From assembly GCA_963775935.1 (NCBI GenBank), contig CAVZKR010000005.1, forward strand, positions 124,001 through 188,000: a stretch of 64,000 nt of DNA. Direction: 5' to 3'. Positions 62,606 to 64,000 of this stretch are shown here, in pieces. How positions within the stretch are numbered: the stretch's first letter is position 1; each line of letters begins with the position of its first letter. The translations under genes and the position numbers were made by a program. The notes beneath the pieces were generated by a model. The model worked only from the letters and a program-made list of their open reading frames with translations. It did no database searches and had not been told where the DNA came from. Origin of the DNA: JBBIPA01 sp963775935. GTDB lineage: Bacteria; Chloroflexota; Dehalococcoidia; GIF9; UBA5629.

Positions 62606-64000
62606 ATGGCACTTCTTGAAGAACCCATTAAAGGGGTAAAGACTATTAAAAACTACATCAATGGAGAGTGGGTAGAGTCTAAGGGTAAAACTGTGGACGT
62701 GGTTAACCCTGCTAACTGCAAAACAATAGGCAAAGTCCCGATTTCAACCAAAGAGGAGCTCAATACTGCTGTTGAGGCAGCCAAAGCGGCATTCCACGAT
62801 TGGCGAAGGACTACCCCATTAGCCAGGACGAGGTGTCTTTTCCGGTTAAAGGAGCTTTTAGAGGAGAATTTCGAAGAGGTCAGCAGGATTCAAACGCAGG
62901 AGCATGGCAAGACCATCGATGAATCAAGGGGAGAAACAAGGCGTGGCATTGAAAACGTTGAGGTCGCCTGTGGTATTCCTACATTACAGCAGGGATACCA
63001 TTCAGAGGATATCGCCAGCGGCATTGATGAATGGGTAATTCCGACACCTCTGGGTGTTTTTGGTATTATAGGACCTTTCAATTTCCCGTTTATGATTCCA
63101 CTGTGGTCAGCCCCGTATGCGGTAGCTACCGGTAATTGTGTCATTATTAAATCATCAAGTGAAGTCCCGCTCAGCCAGATGAGACTTACTGAGCTGGCAG
63201 AGGAGGCTGGTTTTCCACCAGGTGTCTGGAATCTGGTCAATGGCGGAAGGTCGGTCGTCGACGGTATGCTGGAGCATAAAGATATCGTTGGTATAACCTT
63301 TGTGGGTTCTACCCCAACCGGTAGGGATGTCATTTATAAGAGATGCGGAGAAACCGGCAAGAGAGTTATTGCTCAGTGTGGAGCCAAGAACTTCATGACA
63401 ATTATGCCTGACTGCGATGTCGACAGGACTATTGCGGCGATGATGACGTCATATTTTGGTAATGCAGGACAGCGATGTCTATCAGCGGCTGTTGCCGTTA
63501 TTGTTGGCAATGACGACAAGTTCTACAGGAATTTTGTAGACAAAGTGGTCGATCAGACTTCAAAGATTAAGGTTGGCTATGGGCTCGACGAATCAGTGCA
63601 GATGGGCCCTGTTCGTGATAAAGATAAAAAGGCAAATATCTTAAGGTATATTGAGAGTGGCTTGCAGGAAGGGGCAAAACTAATACTGGATGGTAGAAAA
63701 GCCCATATTGCAGGTAATTATCCTGACACGTGTTTTCTAGGTCCAACCATCTTTGAAAACGTGACGCCAACTATGAAGATTGGTGCCGAAGAAATTTTTG
63801 GACCAGTAATGAGCATCATGAGAGCAAAAACCCTTGCCGAAGCAATAGAAATCAGCAATGCCAATAAATTCGGTAATGGTCACTCTATTTTTACCTCAAA
63901 TGGTAAAAGTGCCAGAGAGTTTCAGTATAGTATCGTCAGTGGCAATGTGGGCATTAACATCGGTATTGTAGCACCAATGGCTTTCTTCCCCTTTAGTGGC
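62606..64000 (+). CDS. mmsA: Aldehyde dehydrogenase, methylmalonate-semialdehyde-type (3' partial)
   Basis: ATG 62606 behind AAAGGAGA; 465 residues are visible before the window ends, of about 490 expected. NYINGEWVES, GPFNFPFMIPLW and VPLSQMRLTELAEEAGFPPGVWNLVNGG are ALDH/MMSDH signatures. The catalytic Cys is in NAGQRCLSA. At the position of the usual ELGGK general-base Glu it reads QCGAKNF, as in CoA-acylating methylmalonate-semialdehyde dehydrogenases (GAKN). It would give propionyl-CoA or acetyl-CoA from a semialdehyde. The substrate is inferred from the family. Confidence 0.83.
   Translation, partial: MALLEEPIKGVKTIKNYINGEWVESKGKTVDVVNPANCKTIGKVPISTKEELNTAVEAAKAAFHDWRRTTPLARTRCLFRLKELLEENFEEVSRIQTQEHGKTIDESRGETRRGIENVEVACGIPTLQQGYHSEDIASGIDEWVIPTPLGVFGIIGPFNFPFMIPLWSAPYAVATGNCVIIKSSSEVPLSQMRLTELAEEAGFPPGVWNLVNGGRSVVDGMLEHKDIVGITFVGSTPTGRDVIYKRCGETGKRVIAQCGAKNFMTIMPDCDVDRTIAAMMTSYFGNAGQRCLSAAVAVIVGNDDKFYRNFVDKVVDQTSKIKVGYGLDESVQMGPVRDKDKKANILRYIESGLQEGAKLILDGRKAHIAGNYPDTCFLGPTIFENVTPTMKIGAEEIFGPVMSIMRAKTLAEAIEISNANKFGNGHSIFTSNGKSAREFQYSIVSGNVGINIGIVAPMAFFPFSG

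Noticed and set aside
1..64000. CRISPR arrays, rRNA operons and intact tRNA genes
   Set aside because: No regularly spaced repeats, no rRNA-like sequence and no complete cloverleaf was seen on either strand.

Overview
The window looks like one contig from an anaerobic, probably uncultured bacterium. The gene families fit Dehalococcoidia/Chloroflexota from sediment or groundwater: DUF362 and DUF169 proteins, a DUF849 beta-keto acid cleavage enzyme, molybdopterin enzymes of the pyrogallol hydroxytransferase type, hydantoinase/oxoprolinase pairs and many MFS carriers. That taxonomic call is inference; there is no rRNA or other marker here.

Layout. 1-5.9 kb: the 3' end of a phage-tail-like contractile injection cluster (baseplate J-like, tail protein I-like, a DUF4159-like protein) followed by two tandemly duplicated membrane-anchored Ig-like proteins. 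6.4-22.5 kb: mixed accessory genes: a GGDEF/HD-GYP sensor, a GH3-family protein, a 39-residue zinc ribbon beside a perfect 18-bp palindrome, a Tat-lipoprotein nitroreductase, MFS carriers, a B12-radical SAM enzyme, a lipoprotein and a sulfite-oxidase-type molybdoenzyme. Several gene relics lie among them. 23-31.5 kb: frameshifted DUF169, DUF362, an M29/NicX-like enzyme, succinyl-CoA-ligase-like alpha/beta and a ThDP-dependent decarboxylase.

31.9-46 kb is the most distinctive part. It is a long minus-strand operon: TorD-like chaperone, an unrecognised 189-residue protein, then three large molybdopterin subunits and two iron-sulfur small subunits of the pyrogallol/phloroglucinol transhydroxylase type, then a crotonase, a DUF849 (BKACE) enzyme and a DRE-TIM aldolase. 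I read it as an anaerobic pathway for a polyhydroxylated ring or a related diketone/keto acid. One large and one small subunit are frameshifted, and the C-terminal scrap of a fourth large subunit survives at 27.1-27.3 kb.

46.2-53.5 kb: two MarR regulators, each with a 15-17 bp x-1-x palindrome near its start, a hydantoinase/oxoprolinase A/B pair and a monocarboxylate-type MFS carrier. The same TTGTGAA-N-TTCACAA site lies upstream of the hydantoinase pair and between MarR and the carrier, giving a testable local regulon. 53.7-64 kb: a PIG-L deacetylase / GT4 glycosyltransferase / GNAT-like cluster, a second monocarboxylate-type MFS carrier, plsX-degV, a malate/lactate dehydrogenase-type enzyme, a FadR-type regulator and a methylmalonate-semialdehyde-dehydrogenase-like gene running off the end.

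Broken genes are frequent (ABC ATPase, DHA2 carrier, DUF169, amidohydrolase, two transhydroxylase subunits, a third transhydroxylase scrap, IS3 OrfA). Two of the frameshifts sit in homopolymers, so sequencing error has to be separated from real decay.
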